Source of the DNA: Methylocystis sp. IM3
Lineage (GTDB): Bacteria > Pseudomonadota > Alphaproteobacteria > Rhizobiales > Beijerinckiaceae
Assembly (NCBI RefSeq): GCF_038070105.1
Contig: NZ_JBBPBZ010000002.1
Coordinates: 1,294,501-1,358,500 of the forward strand
Length of the DNA stretch: 64,000 bases
Direction of reading: 5' to 3'
Below the pieces are notes generated by a model. It saw nothing but the letters and a program-made list of their open reading frames with translations. It did no database searches and was not told the origin of the DNA. A program made the position numbers and the translations under genes. Positions 57,003 to 64,000 of the stretch are shown here, one piece after another (position 1 is the stretch's first letter; each line of letters begins with the position of its first letter).

Positions 57003-58280
57003 TCATCCGAACGCCTGCGCAATGTCGGCGACAAGATCGTCGGGATGTTCGATGCCGATCGACATGCGTACGAGCGCCGGGGTAATGCCGATTTCGCGCC
57101 GCGCCTCTTCGCTGAGGCCCGAATGCACCGTCGTCGTCGGATGGCAGATGAGGGATTCGGTGCCGCCGAGGCTGACCGCAAGCTTGAAGATTTGCAGCCG
57201 GTTGAGGAAGTCGAAGGCTTCCGCCTGTCCGCCCACGACCTCGAAGGAGAAGGTCGATCCCGCGGACCGCGATTGGCGCGCCATCAGCTGGCGGGCGGGA
57301 TGGTCGTTCGCAAGCAGCGGCGGGTAATGTACGCTGGCGACCTTCGGATGTTCCGACAGGAACCGCGCCACGATCGCCGCATTGCTCGCGGCCCTCTCCA
57401 TGCGCAGAGACAGCGTCTCGAGCGAGCGCGTGAGCATCCAGCAGGAATGCGGATCGAGTTGCGTGCCGATCGCGCTGCGCATGGTGCGCACGGGTTTGAG
57501 GTCGGCCGCCGAGCCGAGGATGGCGCCGCCGATCAAGTCGCTGTGGCCGCCGACATATTTCGTGAGCGAATAGAGCGACAGATCGGCGCCATGGGCGAGC
57601 GGCGACTGAAAGACGGGTCCGAGCAGCGTATTGTCGCAGCAGACGATGGGCCGCGCTCCCTGGCGCGCGCCGATTTCTTCGGCGATGCGCCGCACGAGGG
57701 CGATGTCGACGAGGCTGTTCATCGGGTTGGACGGCGTCTCGATGAAAATCATCGCGATGCGGCCTTCGTCGCCTGCGCGCGCGGCGGCGGCGCGGATGTT
57801 TTCGGCATCGAGTCCATTGGTGAAGCCGACGCCTTTGACGCCGAGCGGCGCAAGCGTCTTGTCGATCAGAACCTCGGTGCCGCCGTAAAGCGGCCGGCTG
57901 TGCAGCACCATTTCGCCCGGCCGCACATAAGCGAGCATTGTCGTGGCGATCGCCGCCATGCCGGATGCGAAGACGAGCCCGGCCTCGGCCTTCTCGTGAA
58001 TGGCGAGGCGATCCTCGACGATCTCGAGATTGGGATGGTTGAAGCGCGAATAGACGAGCCCCGGCGGCGCATCGACGGGCATTGGCTGCCGTCCGGCCAT
58101 GTAATCGAAGAAGTCGCGGCCCTGCTCGGCGGTCTTGAACACGAATGTCGAGGTGAGGAAAACCGGCGGCTTGACGGACCCCTCCGAAAGGCTCGGGTCA
58201 TAGCCATAGCTGAGCATCAGCGTTTCCGCCTGCAGCTCACGCCCGCCGATTTTCGATTTGTGGTAACGCGAGGCGCCCAT
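57003..58280 (-). CDS. cystathionine gamma-synthase family PLP enzyme
   Basis: 425 residues. A trans-sulfuration enzyme that uses pyridoxal phosphate: SMTKY-type Lys in [35 protein letters not shown] and [12 protein letters not shown] for PLP phosphate binding, [10 protein letters not shown], and C-terminal [18 protein letters not shown]. Members act as MetB, MetZ or methionine gamma-lyase; the exact reaction is not decided by eye. It stands alone between the N-ATPase operon and the SGNH gene. Confidence 0.92.
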   Translation of the reverse strand: MGASRYHKSKIGGRELQAETLMLSYGYDPSLSEGSVKPPVFLTSTFVFKTAEQGRDFFDYMAGRQPMPVDAPPGLVYSRFNHPNLEIVEDRLAIHEKAEAGLVFASGMAAIATTMLAYVRPGEMVLHSRPLYGGTEVLIDKTLAPLGVKGVGFTNGLDAENIRAAAARAGDEGRIAMIFIETPSNPMNSLVDIALVRRIAEEIGARQGARPIVCCDNTLLGPVFQSPLAHGADLSLYSLTKYVGGHSDLIGGAILGSAADLKPVRTMRSAIGTQLDPHSCWMLTRSLETLSLRMERAASNAAIVARFLSEHPKVASVHYPPLLANDHPARQLMARQSRSAGSTFSFEVVGGQAEAFDFLNRLQIFKLAVSLGGTESLICHPTTTVHSGLSEEARREIGITPALVRMSIGIEHPDDLVADIAQAFG

Positions 58281-58470
58281 ATCCGGTCCTTTCCGGCTGG
58301 AGGTCTGTCTGCTTTATGAAAGCTAAATAGCGCCGGGCGCGGCAAGGTCTTTCCATCGAAGGGCCCGGCCTGGGCTTGGACTTGTCCGCGTTGCTGAATT
58401 GGGGCAGTTTCCGGCCGATTTCAAAAAGCTGTCCCGCGCGGCGCGGATGGCGCCTGGGGACAAGGTCAAG

Positions 58471-59562
58471 ATGCAGAAAACTACTTCGCCGGGCGTGAAG
58501 ATCGCGGCCTTCATTTTCAGCGCGGCCTTGTTCGGCGCCGCCGTCGTCGGCCTGGATGCGGCGATCTCGCGTCTTTCGCCGACCGGAGTGAACGAGCTCG
58601 ATCCGAAGCTCGGCTGGCGACTGAAAAAGAACCTCGTCTATCACAGGGAAAAAACCGCGTTGAGCGGCCGAAAATTTGACGTGACGCTCACGACCGACGC
58701 CCACGGCGCGCGCACCTTCGGCGCGAACCGCGACGCCCCGGTGAAAATCCTCGTCCTGGGGGACTCCTATACGGGAGAGCCTTACGCTTCCGACGATCAG
58801 ATGTGGTACGCGGCCTTTGTCCGTCGTCTCGCCGCGCTGACCAACCGGCCGCAGGAGGATTTTTACGTCGTCGCGGCGGCGTCGGGGGGCTACGGCACGC
58901 TGCAAAGCCTCATGCTGGCGGAGGAGGTCAAGGCGTTCTACACGCCGACCCTCCTCGTGCATCAGTTCTGCGACAATGATTTCGCCAACAACAGTTTCGA
59001 GCTCGAACATAAATCCGTCGTGTTGAACCAGTGGATGCTCAGGCCCTATCTCGCCAAGGATCGGCAGACGGTCATTTTCCACGAGGGGACGCTGGCGCGG
59101 CTTTATCGCTCGATGCTCTTTCGCTCCTCGCTCTTCGGGCTCTTCGACAGAGCCTTGCAGGTTTCCCTGTCCAACCATTACGGCGGCTATCTCATGATCT
59201 CGCAGAAGGACAAGGACGCCTATCTGAAAGAGGTGAGAGCCACGACCTACGATCCCGAGGCGATCGATCTGACGCGCTTTCTTCTCGCCAAAATCCGCAA
59301 GGATTTCGATGCGATTCCGGCTGTGCTGGTCGATTGTCCCATTGAACAGTCCTCCTTCAACCGCATCTGGGTCGACGCCGCGAAGGACGCTGGCTTCACG
59401 CCGATTACGGCGCCGTCCGATTATCTCGTCGAGGCGAAGATGCGTGGCGAAAGCGACCTCTTCGGCGCCGATGGCGCGCATCTCTCGGAGCGCGGCAACG
59501 AGGTCATGGGACGCATTCTGGCGGAGCAGGTCAAAGAGCTGGGCGTGATGGGGGGCAAGTAA
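58471..59562 (+). CDS. membrane-anchored SGNH/GDSL hydrolase-like protein
   Basis: 363 residues from the ATG at 58471, with GGGGACAAGG upstream; ATG at 58447 and TTG at 58399 are alternatives. One N-terminal helix (about 12-32) anchors it, with the rest outside the cytoplasm. VLGDSYTGEP contains the catalytic Ser, and DGAHLSERGNEVMG the Asp/His, as in AlgX/DHHW-like SGNH enzymes that acetylate or deacetylate glycans. Substrate unknown. It is convergent with the phosphatase gene, 4 bp apart. Confidence 0.82.
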   Translation: MQKTTSPGVKIAAFIFSAALFGAAVVGLDAAISRLSPTGVNELDPKLGWRLKKNLVYHREKTALSGRKFDVTLTTDAHGARTFGANRDAPVKILVLGDSYTGEPYASDDQMWYAAFVRRLAALTNRPQEDFYVVAAASGGYGTLQSLMLAEEVKAFYTPTLLVHQFCDNDFANNSFELEHKSVVLNQWMLRPYLAKDRQTVIFHEGTLARLYRSMLFRSSLFGLFDRALQVSLSNHYGGYLMISQKDKDAYLKEVRATTYDPEAIDLTRFLLAKIRKDFDAIPAVLVDCPIEQSSFNRIWVDAAKDAGFTPITAPSDYLVEAKMRGESDLFGADGAHLSERGNEVMGRILAEQVKELGVMGGK

Positions 59563-59566
59563 AAGC

Positions 59567-60859
59567 TTACTGGCCGCCCTTTCGCTCGATCGCCAGACAG
59601 CCGATGTCGTCGGCCTGCTCCTCCTCTCCGGCAAAGGCGTCGACAGAAGCGAAGAGCGCCGTCAGAAGTTCGGAAGGCGGCGCCTGGGCTGCGGCTTCGA
59701 CCGTCTGAACGAAGCGGGCGTCGCCATATTCCTCTTTGGCGACGTTCATCGCTTCGGTGACGCCGTCCGTGACCAGAACGAGCTTGTCGTTCGGCTTCAT
59801 CCGCAGCGATGCGCCCCTTATGGCGCAGCCCGCGTCGATGCCGAGAGGCGCCCCCGTCGATTTCAGTCGCGTGAGCGTTCCATCCGCCGACAGCAGAACC
59901 GGCGGGACATGCCCGCAATTGGCGTAGCGCATGTCGCCGTCGCGCAGGTTCAGCACGCCGAAAAAGACCGTGGCGAACATCGTCGCGTCGTTCTCCTCGC
60001 AGAGCTGGACATTGGCGCGATGCAGCGCCGCCTCGACGTCCCGCCCCTCGCGGCCGAGCGTTCTGAGAAGCGTGACGGCGACCGAGGCGAAAAGGCTTGC
60101 GGGCGTTCCTTTTCCGCACACATCGCCGATTGCGATGGCCAGCCTGTCGTCGTCGATCAGGAAGAAATCGTAGAAATCGCCGCCGACCTCGCGCGCCGGG
60201 CGCATGCGCGCGGCGATTTCGACATCCTGACGCAGGCGATTCAGCGCGGCGTCCTTGGGCAGGAGCGACTGCTGGATGAGCGCCGCGCTCGCCATCTCGT
60301 CCTCGCGGCGCCGCTTGTGGACGATCTCGCCCGCAAAGCGGCGGAAGGCCGCCGCGAAAGCCGCGAGCGCCGGCGGCGGATGGTCGAGGTCTTCGAGAAT
60401 GCGGCTGTCGAACTGACGCTTTTCGAGCGCGGCGAGCGCGTTGGCGTAAAGCGCCAGCGCCTCGTTCACGGCGGCGATTTGTCGGCCGAGTTGCTCCAGC
60501 GCCCCGAGGAGGAGGTCCGGCGACTGGCGCCCGAGCGCGAGCAGTTCCGCGCGATCGATCTCGTACAGGCGCGCGGGCGTCGCCGCCGCGATGCTCGCCG
60601 TGCGCGGCAGTCCGGCAAAGGCGCCGATCTCGCCGATGAGGCGGGGCGCGTGCAAAGTGGCGAGGGGCGCCGCGCCATAGGCGGTCTCGGCATAGACCTC
60701 GACGGCGCCGTCGTCGAGGAAGAAGGCGGAATCGCTTGGTTCGCCCTGTCGAACCAGCGTCTCGCCTTGTTGCAGGTCGATCTCGCGCGCGGATCCAAGA
60801 AGCTTTGTGATCGCTTCGCGTGTCGCGCCTTCAGACGGATTCCTGTCGGGGCCGGTCAT
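59567..60859 (-). CDS. cNMP-binding domain / PP2C-type (SpoIIE, RsbU-like) phosphatase
   Basis: 430 residues. A cyclic-nucleotide-binding domain (about 12-115: LQQGETLVRQGEPSDSAFFL, LIGEIGAFAGLPRTASI) is followed by a helical linker and a SpoIIE-type PP2C domain (about 212-428) with VGGDFYDF, IGDVCGKGTPAS and TDGVTEAMN, the metal-binding Asp residues intact. It should dephosphorylate the STAS protein in a partner switch, with a nucleotide or ligand as input. Last gene of the operon, overlapping the kinase gene by 4 nt. Confidence 0.9.
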   Translation of the reverse strand: MTGPDRNPSEGATREAITKLLGSAREIDLQQGETLVRQGEPSDSAFFLDDGAVEVYAETAYGAAPLATLHAPRLIGEIGAFAGLPRTASIAAATPARLYEIDRAELLALGRQSPDLLLGALEQLGRQIAAVNEALALYANALAALEKRQFDSRILEDLDHPPPALAAFAAAFRRFAGEIVHKRRREDEMASAALIQQSLLPKDAALNRLRQDVEIAARMRPAREVGGDFYDFFLIDDDRLAIAIGDVCGKGTPASLFASVAVTLLRTLGREGRDVEAALHRANVQLCEENDATMFATVFFGVLNLRDGDMRYANCGHVPPVLLSADGTLTRLKSTGAPLGIDAGCAIRGASLRMKPNDKLVLVTDGVTEAMNVAKEEYGDARFVQTVEAAAQAPPSELLTALFASVDAFAGEEEQADDIGCLAIERKGGQ

Positions 60860-61275
60860 GGGTCGCTCTCGCGGCTGAAGTCGAGGATGAGCCAGTTACC
60901 GCTCTCCGTGCGGCGGTAGTCGATGCGCGCCGCGAAGCGCCGGACAAGCGAGAGGCCCCAGCCGCCCGGTCGGGACTCATCGAGCGACGCGTCGGTTCGT
61001 CTCTCAGGCGCCGCGGCGAGATCGAAGGCCGCGCCATCGTCTTCGAGTGTCAGCCGGAGGCGATCCGGAAGGGATTCGAGCATAACGGAGAGCGTCAAGC
61101 GGGAGCGCCCTCCATGCCGGATCGCGTTGACGAGAATCTCCTCGGCGCAGAGCTGCGCGCCGAAGGATTGTCGTTGCGTCGCGCCGAGCGCGTCGGCTTG
61201 CGCGGCGATCCAGGCGACCGCCGTCTGAATGTCGGCGGCGGCGAGGCTGAACCGTTCCGACGCCCTCCGCGTCAA
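60856..61275 (-). CDS. RsbW-like anti-sigma-type serine kinase (HATPase)
   Basis: 139 residues from a TTG that overlaps the upstream stop by 4 nt (TTGA). GHKL ATPase fold: N-box AEEILVNAIRHG (44-55), G1 box LEDDGAAFD, and GGWGLSLVRRF at the G2 position. Such proteins phosphorylate STAS antagonists and hold a target, often a sigma factor, in the unphosphorylated state. Its cistron order after the transporter suggests the target may not be a sigma factor here. Confidence 0.88.
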   Translation of the reverse strand: MTRRASERFSLAAADIQTAVAWIAAQADALGATQRQSFGAQLCAEEILVNAIRHGGRSRLTLSVMLESLPDRLRLTLEDDGAAFDLAAAPERRTDASLDESRPGGWGLSLVRRFAARIDYRRTESGNWLILDFSRESDP

Positions 61276-63185
61276 GACGCGTCCTCGGCTTCCGCGTCAG
61301 CGCCGATGAGGATCGCCATGGCGAGGGAGATCAGCGCGGCGAGCGTCAGGTAAAAGGCGGGGGCGAGGGCGTAGCCGGTGACCTTGATGAGAAAGACCGC
61401 CACCATCGGAACCGTTCCGCCGAAGACCGAAAGCGCGAGATTATAGCCGATGGAGAGGCCCGAGCATCTCACATGTTTGGGGAAGGCTTCGACCAGAAAG
61501 GCCGGGCTCGCGCCGTAGCAGGACATGAACAGCGCGAAGGCGCATTGGCCGGCGAGCATGGCCCCGACATGCGGGACGCTCATGAGCCGGAAAATCGGCC
61601 AGGCGAACAGCGCGAGCCCCGCCGCGCCGATCATCAGCACGGGCTTGCGCCCGATCCTGTCGGATAACGCGCCGGCGAGCGGCGTGATGATCAGCATGAG
61701 AAAGAGCGCGATGCTGTTGATCGTCAGCGCCATCGAGGCGGAAAGGTGATGCTGCTCCTTCAGCCAGGTCGAGACATAGACGAAGCAGAGATAAAAACCG
61801 ACGCCATTGCCGAGCGTGAAGCCCACGACCTTCAAGATCGTGCGCCACTGCGTGCGGAATGCGTCCGAGAGCGGCGATTTGCGCGCCTCTTCGGTCTGGA
61901 CGATCGCCTGATCGGGCGGCAGGCGGCGGCGGATGACGAAGACCACGAGGCCGATGAGCAGGCCCGTGAAGAAGGCGAGGCGCCATCCCCAGCTTGCGGC
62001 CGCCTGCTGGGGCAGAAACGCCATCAGCGTCGCGCCCACGGCCGAGCCGAGAAGGAGACCGCCCAGCGCGCCGAAGGGGGCGAAGCTGCCGACGAGGCCG
62101 CGCCGGCGCGCCTGCGCCTCTTCGACGAGCAGCACCATGGAGGTCGTATATTCGCCGCCGACCGCAAGGCCCTGCGCGAGGCGCAGGAGGATCAGCAGGG
62201 CAGGGGCCGCGATGCCGATCTGCTGATAGGTCGGCAACAACGCCATCAGCAGCGTCGGAATGATCATCAATATGACGGAGCTGACGACGGCCGCGCGCCG
62301 GCCGAGACGGTCGCCGATATGTCCGAAGAGCAGCCCGCCGAGCGGACGCGCGATGAAGCCGACGGCGAAGACGCCGAAAGAGGCGATGAGCGACGTCGAG
62401 GGATCGTGCGACGGGAAGAATTGCGTGCCGATGGCGGCGGCGAAGAAGCCATAGACGCCGAAATCGTACCATTCCATCACATTGCCGGCGAGGCCCGCGA
62501 TGACCGTGCGCCGTTCGGCGGCGCGCGTCTCCAGATTGACCTCATGCGCCGTGCGCGCGATCTCGCCGCCGATCAGGTCCATGCGCGCAATCTGGCGGAT
62601 GCGCGGCTTGACCCGTTCGAGCTCTTTCGGCGTCAGGATGCGCTCGAAGACGAAAGACGCGTCGGCGAGAGAGGTCAGCGCGACATCGGCGGGCGATGGA
62701 ATGTCGTCGTTGTAGAGCAGGGCGAGGATGCGCTTTTTTGCCTCCGGCCGTTCCTGACCCTCGACCACCGGATAGCGGCGCTCCTTGAGCACCCAGAGGA
62801 AGGCGTGATGGCTCTGGCGCAGAATGCCGCGCGCGCAGAGCGCGGAAAGCGCCGCCTTGCGCATGGCGGGCGCGTGGCGCGAGAGGCGCGTGATCCATTC
62901 CTGCGCGCCGAGACGCCGCTGTTCGGCGACGATTTCGGCCAGCGCGAGATCGAGGGAGGCGTCGCCCGTGGGCGTGGCGTCCACGGCGAAGACGCCGCCG
63001 AGGTCCGCGTCGATGCGTCCGCGCAGCGCGAGATCCATGAGGGCCGCGCCGGCGATGCCGCAATTGAGATAGATCTCCGGCACGCTGTCGAATTCGCCGC
63101 CGCTGTCTTCGAGGGTCAGGAGCAGAAATTCCTCGATCAGACTGATCTGCGTCGACGACGCAGGGCGATCAACGGTCAAGCTCAT
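61272..63185 (-). CDS. GPP34-domain / MFS transporter fusion
   Basis: 637 residues. Residues about 13-212 match GPP34 (Golgi phosphoprotein 3/Vps74) in pattern: SLIEEFLLLTLED, AALMDLALRGRI, PTGDASLDLALAEI, WITRLSRHAPAMRKAAL, and PADVALTSLADASFVFERI. Residues about 225-632 are a 12-helix MFS transporter of the metabolite:H+ symporter type (GNVMEWYDFGVYGFFAA, GGLLFGHIGDRLGRR, SDRIGRKPVLMIGAAG). The reading frame is continuous, and no in-frame start close to the MFS part looks better supported. First gene of the operon with the kinase and phosphatase. Substrate and lipid binding are unknown. Confidence 0.87.
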   Translation of the reverse strand: MSLTVDRPASSTQISLIEEFLLLTLEDSGGEFDSVPEIYLNCGIAGAALMDLALRGRIDADLGGVFAVDATPTGDASLDLALAEIVAEQRRLGAQEWITRLSRHAPAMRKAALSALCARGILRQSHHAFLWVLKERRYPVVEGQERPEAKKRILALLYNDDIPSPADVALTSLADASFVFERILTPKELERVKPRIRQIARMDLIGGEIARTAHEVNLETRAAERRTVIAGLAGNVMEWYDFGVYGFFAAAIGTQFFPSHDPSTSLIASFGVFAVGFIARPLGGLLFGHIGDRLGRRAAVVSSVILMIIPTLLMALLPTYQQIGIAAPALLILLRLAQGLAVGGEYTTSMVLLVEEAQARRRGLVGSFAPFGALGGLLLGSAVGATLMAFLPQQAAASWGWRLAFFTGLLIGLVVFVIRRRLPPDQAIVQTEEARKSPLSDAFRTQWRTILKVVGFTLGNGVGFYLCFVYVSTWLKEQHHLSASMALTINSIALFLMLIITPLAGALSDRIGRKPVLMIGAAGLALFAWPIFRLMSVPHVGAMLAGQCAFALFMSCYGASPAFLVEAFPKHVRCSGLSIGYNLALSVFGGTVPMVAVFLIKVTGYALAPAFYLTLAALISLAMAILIGADAEAEDAS

Positions 63186-63269
63186 GTCGGCTCCTCGAAG
63201 AAGCCTCTTCCGCTGGACGGCGGGCGGGAAGAGGGTCTAAAGCTACGGCGGCTTCGCAATAATATGCGG

Positions 63270-63283
63270 CGGTTACATAACCG
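63270..63283. promoter_or_regulatory. palindrome between the GPP34-MFS operon and the STAS gene
   Basis: CGGTTA-CA-TAACCG, 20 bp upstream of the STAS start and 85 bp upstream of the transporter start, in the 117-bp divergent intergenic region. Perfect 6-bp arms around a 2-bp centre suggest a dimer operator that could control both directions. Confidence 0.45.
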
Positions 63284-63302
63284 TCACCGGGGAAAAGACA
63301 AA

Positions 63303-63641
63303 ATGGATCTGAGCCATGAGGTTTCGAACGGCCTGCTCGTGGTCAGGCCGAAGAGCCGCATCGACAGCGGCACAGCGGCGTCCTTCGAGACGCAATGCGC
63401 GGCCCTGCTCGAAAAGGGTCCGCACAAGATCGTGATCGACTTGTCAGAGGTGGATTACGTCAGCTCCGCCGGACTGAGAGCGCTCCTCATCGCCGCGAAG
63501 AAAGCGAAATCCCTCGGCGGCGCGTTGACGCTGTGCGGCCTGCGCGGGAGCGTGAGCGAAGTGATGGCGGTGAGCGGCTTCGACGCCATGCTCGGCGCGC
63601 ATCCGGGCGTCGAGGAGGCCGCGGCCGCTCTCGCGGGCTGA
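63303..63641 (+). CDS. STAS-domain anti-sigma factor antagonist
   Basis: 112 residues from the ATG at 63303; longer frames are antisense to the transporter. A single STAS domain: DLSHEVSNGLLVV, KIVIDLSEVDYVSSAGLRALL with the probable phosphorylated Ser (54 or 55), and LCGLRGSVSEVMAVSGF. It is the expected substrate of the RsbW-like kinase and the PP2C phosphatase encoded on the other side of the transporter. Confidence 0.92.
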   Translation: MDLSHEVSNGLLVVRPKSRIDSGTAASFETQCAALLEKGPHKIVIDLSEVDYVSSAGLRALLIAAKKAKSLGGALTLCGLRGSVSEVMAVSGFDAMLGAHPGVEEAAAALAG

Positions 63642-63695
63642 GCGCGCAGGATCAGAGCTTCGCGCGTTACCATCTTGAAACCGGAGAGAGAGAGG

Positions 63696-64000
63696 ATGGA
63701 TCGCGCGAGCCCGCTTCTGACCGATCTCTACCAGCTCAAGATGATCGACGCCTATCTGGCGCATGGCGTCGTCGAGACGGCCGTTTTCGAGTTCTTCGTG
63801 CGCAGGCTGCCGCCGGGCCGGGGCTTCCTCATGGCGGCGGGGCTCGAGCAGGCGCTCGACTTTCTGGAAGGCCTCGCCTTTTCGAGCGAGGACATCGCCT
63901 GGCTTGCGCGCTCGGGAATGTTCGGTCCGGCCGTTCTCGAGCGGCTCGCCGATTTCCGCTTCACCGGCGATGTGCACGCCATGCCGGAGGGGACGGTCTT
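63696..64000 (+). CDS. pncB: nicotinate phosphoribosyltransferase (5' part, runs off the window)
   Basis: About 101 residues are inside the window. The start MDRASPLLTDLYQLKMIDAY, FEFFVRRLPPGRGFLMAAGL and the DFRFTGDVHAMPEGT end match the N-terminus of nicotinate phosphoribosyltransferase, which makes NaMN in NAD salvage. GGAGAGAGAGAGG precedes the ATG at 63696. The gene continues past 64000. Confidence 0.9.
   Translation, partial: MDRASPLLTDLYQLKMIDAYLAHGVVETAVFEFFVRRLPPGRGFLMAAGLEQALDFLEGLAFSSEDIAWLARSGMFGPAVLERLADFRFTGDVHAMPEGTV

Noticed and set aside
61746..63302. A long upstream extension of the STAS gene, opposite the MFS gene
   Set aside because: The extension is antisense to the GPP34-MFS coding region; the STAS domain begins exactly at the ATG at 63303.
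63186..63302. EcfG-type general stress promoter for the STAS gene
   Set aside because: No GGAAC followed at 16-17 bp by CGTT can be found in the gap.

Overview
The window is about 64 kb of dense, GC-rich bacterial chromosome with short intergenic gaps and many stop/start overlaps. Codon use, the carA-yqeY neighbourhood, the OpgGH pair, OMP_b-brl type porins and a formaldehyde-activating-enzyme (Fae) homologue suggest an alphaproteobacterium of the Hyphomicrobiales. A methylotroph or methanotroph of the Methylocystis/Methylosinus kind is plausible: Fae homologue, CopC-CopD, nitrogenase-associated ArsC-like protein. That placement is inference. I see no rRNA, tRNA, CRISPR, insertion sequence or prophage.

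Layout. 0-14.4 kb: end of a membrane protein gene, a small secreted protein, copC-copD, a membrane-anchored metalloprotease, carA flanked by REP-like hairpins, yqeY, thiD, a WD40 protein, an O-antigen-ligase-like protein, queG, a glutathione transferase, a SIMPL protein and a NifO-like protein. 14.4-19.1 kb: sulfate ABC transporter operon (sbp-cysT-cysW-cysA) with a translationally coupled tam-like methyltransferase. 19.3-21.9 kb: an 873-residue protein that appears to join two outer-membrane beta-barrels. 22-31.9 kb: dcp, a sorbosone-dehydrogenase-like/cytochrome c fusion, an AI-2E family permease, dinB, a CelD-like acyltransferase, the Fae homologue, pyrD and DUF952. 32-39.3 kb: opgG-opgH, glmU, glmS. 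39.4-46.1 kb: surface-glycan genes (Wzm/Wzt ABC pair, LptF/G-like permease, a GT-A-like protein, two tandem paralogous glycosyltransferases). 46.3-50.4 kb: porin-like protein, hrcA, a repeat-rich secreted protein, a coiled-coil protein and a small membrane protein. 50.4-56.9 kb: a complete N-ATPase operon (atpDCQRBEFAG). 57-64 kb: a trans-sulfuration enzyme, an SGNH hydrolase, a partner-switching cluster and the start of a nicotinate phosphoribosyltransferase.

Most notable findings. First, at 59.6-63.6 kb a GPP34 (Golgi phosphoprotein 3-like) domain is fused to an MHS-type MFS transporter. It is the first cistron of an overlapping operon with an RsbW-like kinase and a cyclic-nucleotide-domain/SpoIIE phosphatase, and a STAS antagonist is divergent across a 117-bp gap that holds a palindrome. 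This looks like a partner-switching circuit tied to a transporter and is the best candidate for an undescribed system. Second, the double-barrel outer-membrane protein. Third, the N-ATPase, predicted to be Na+-specific from its c subunit, with a b subunit whose tail resembles delta. Fourth, a Fae homologue with Met where the proposed catalytic His is expected. All family calls come from reading the translated sequence; no database search was run.
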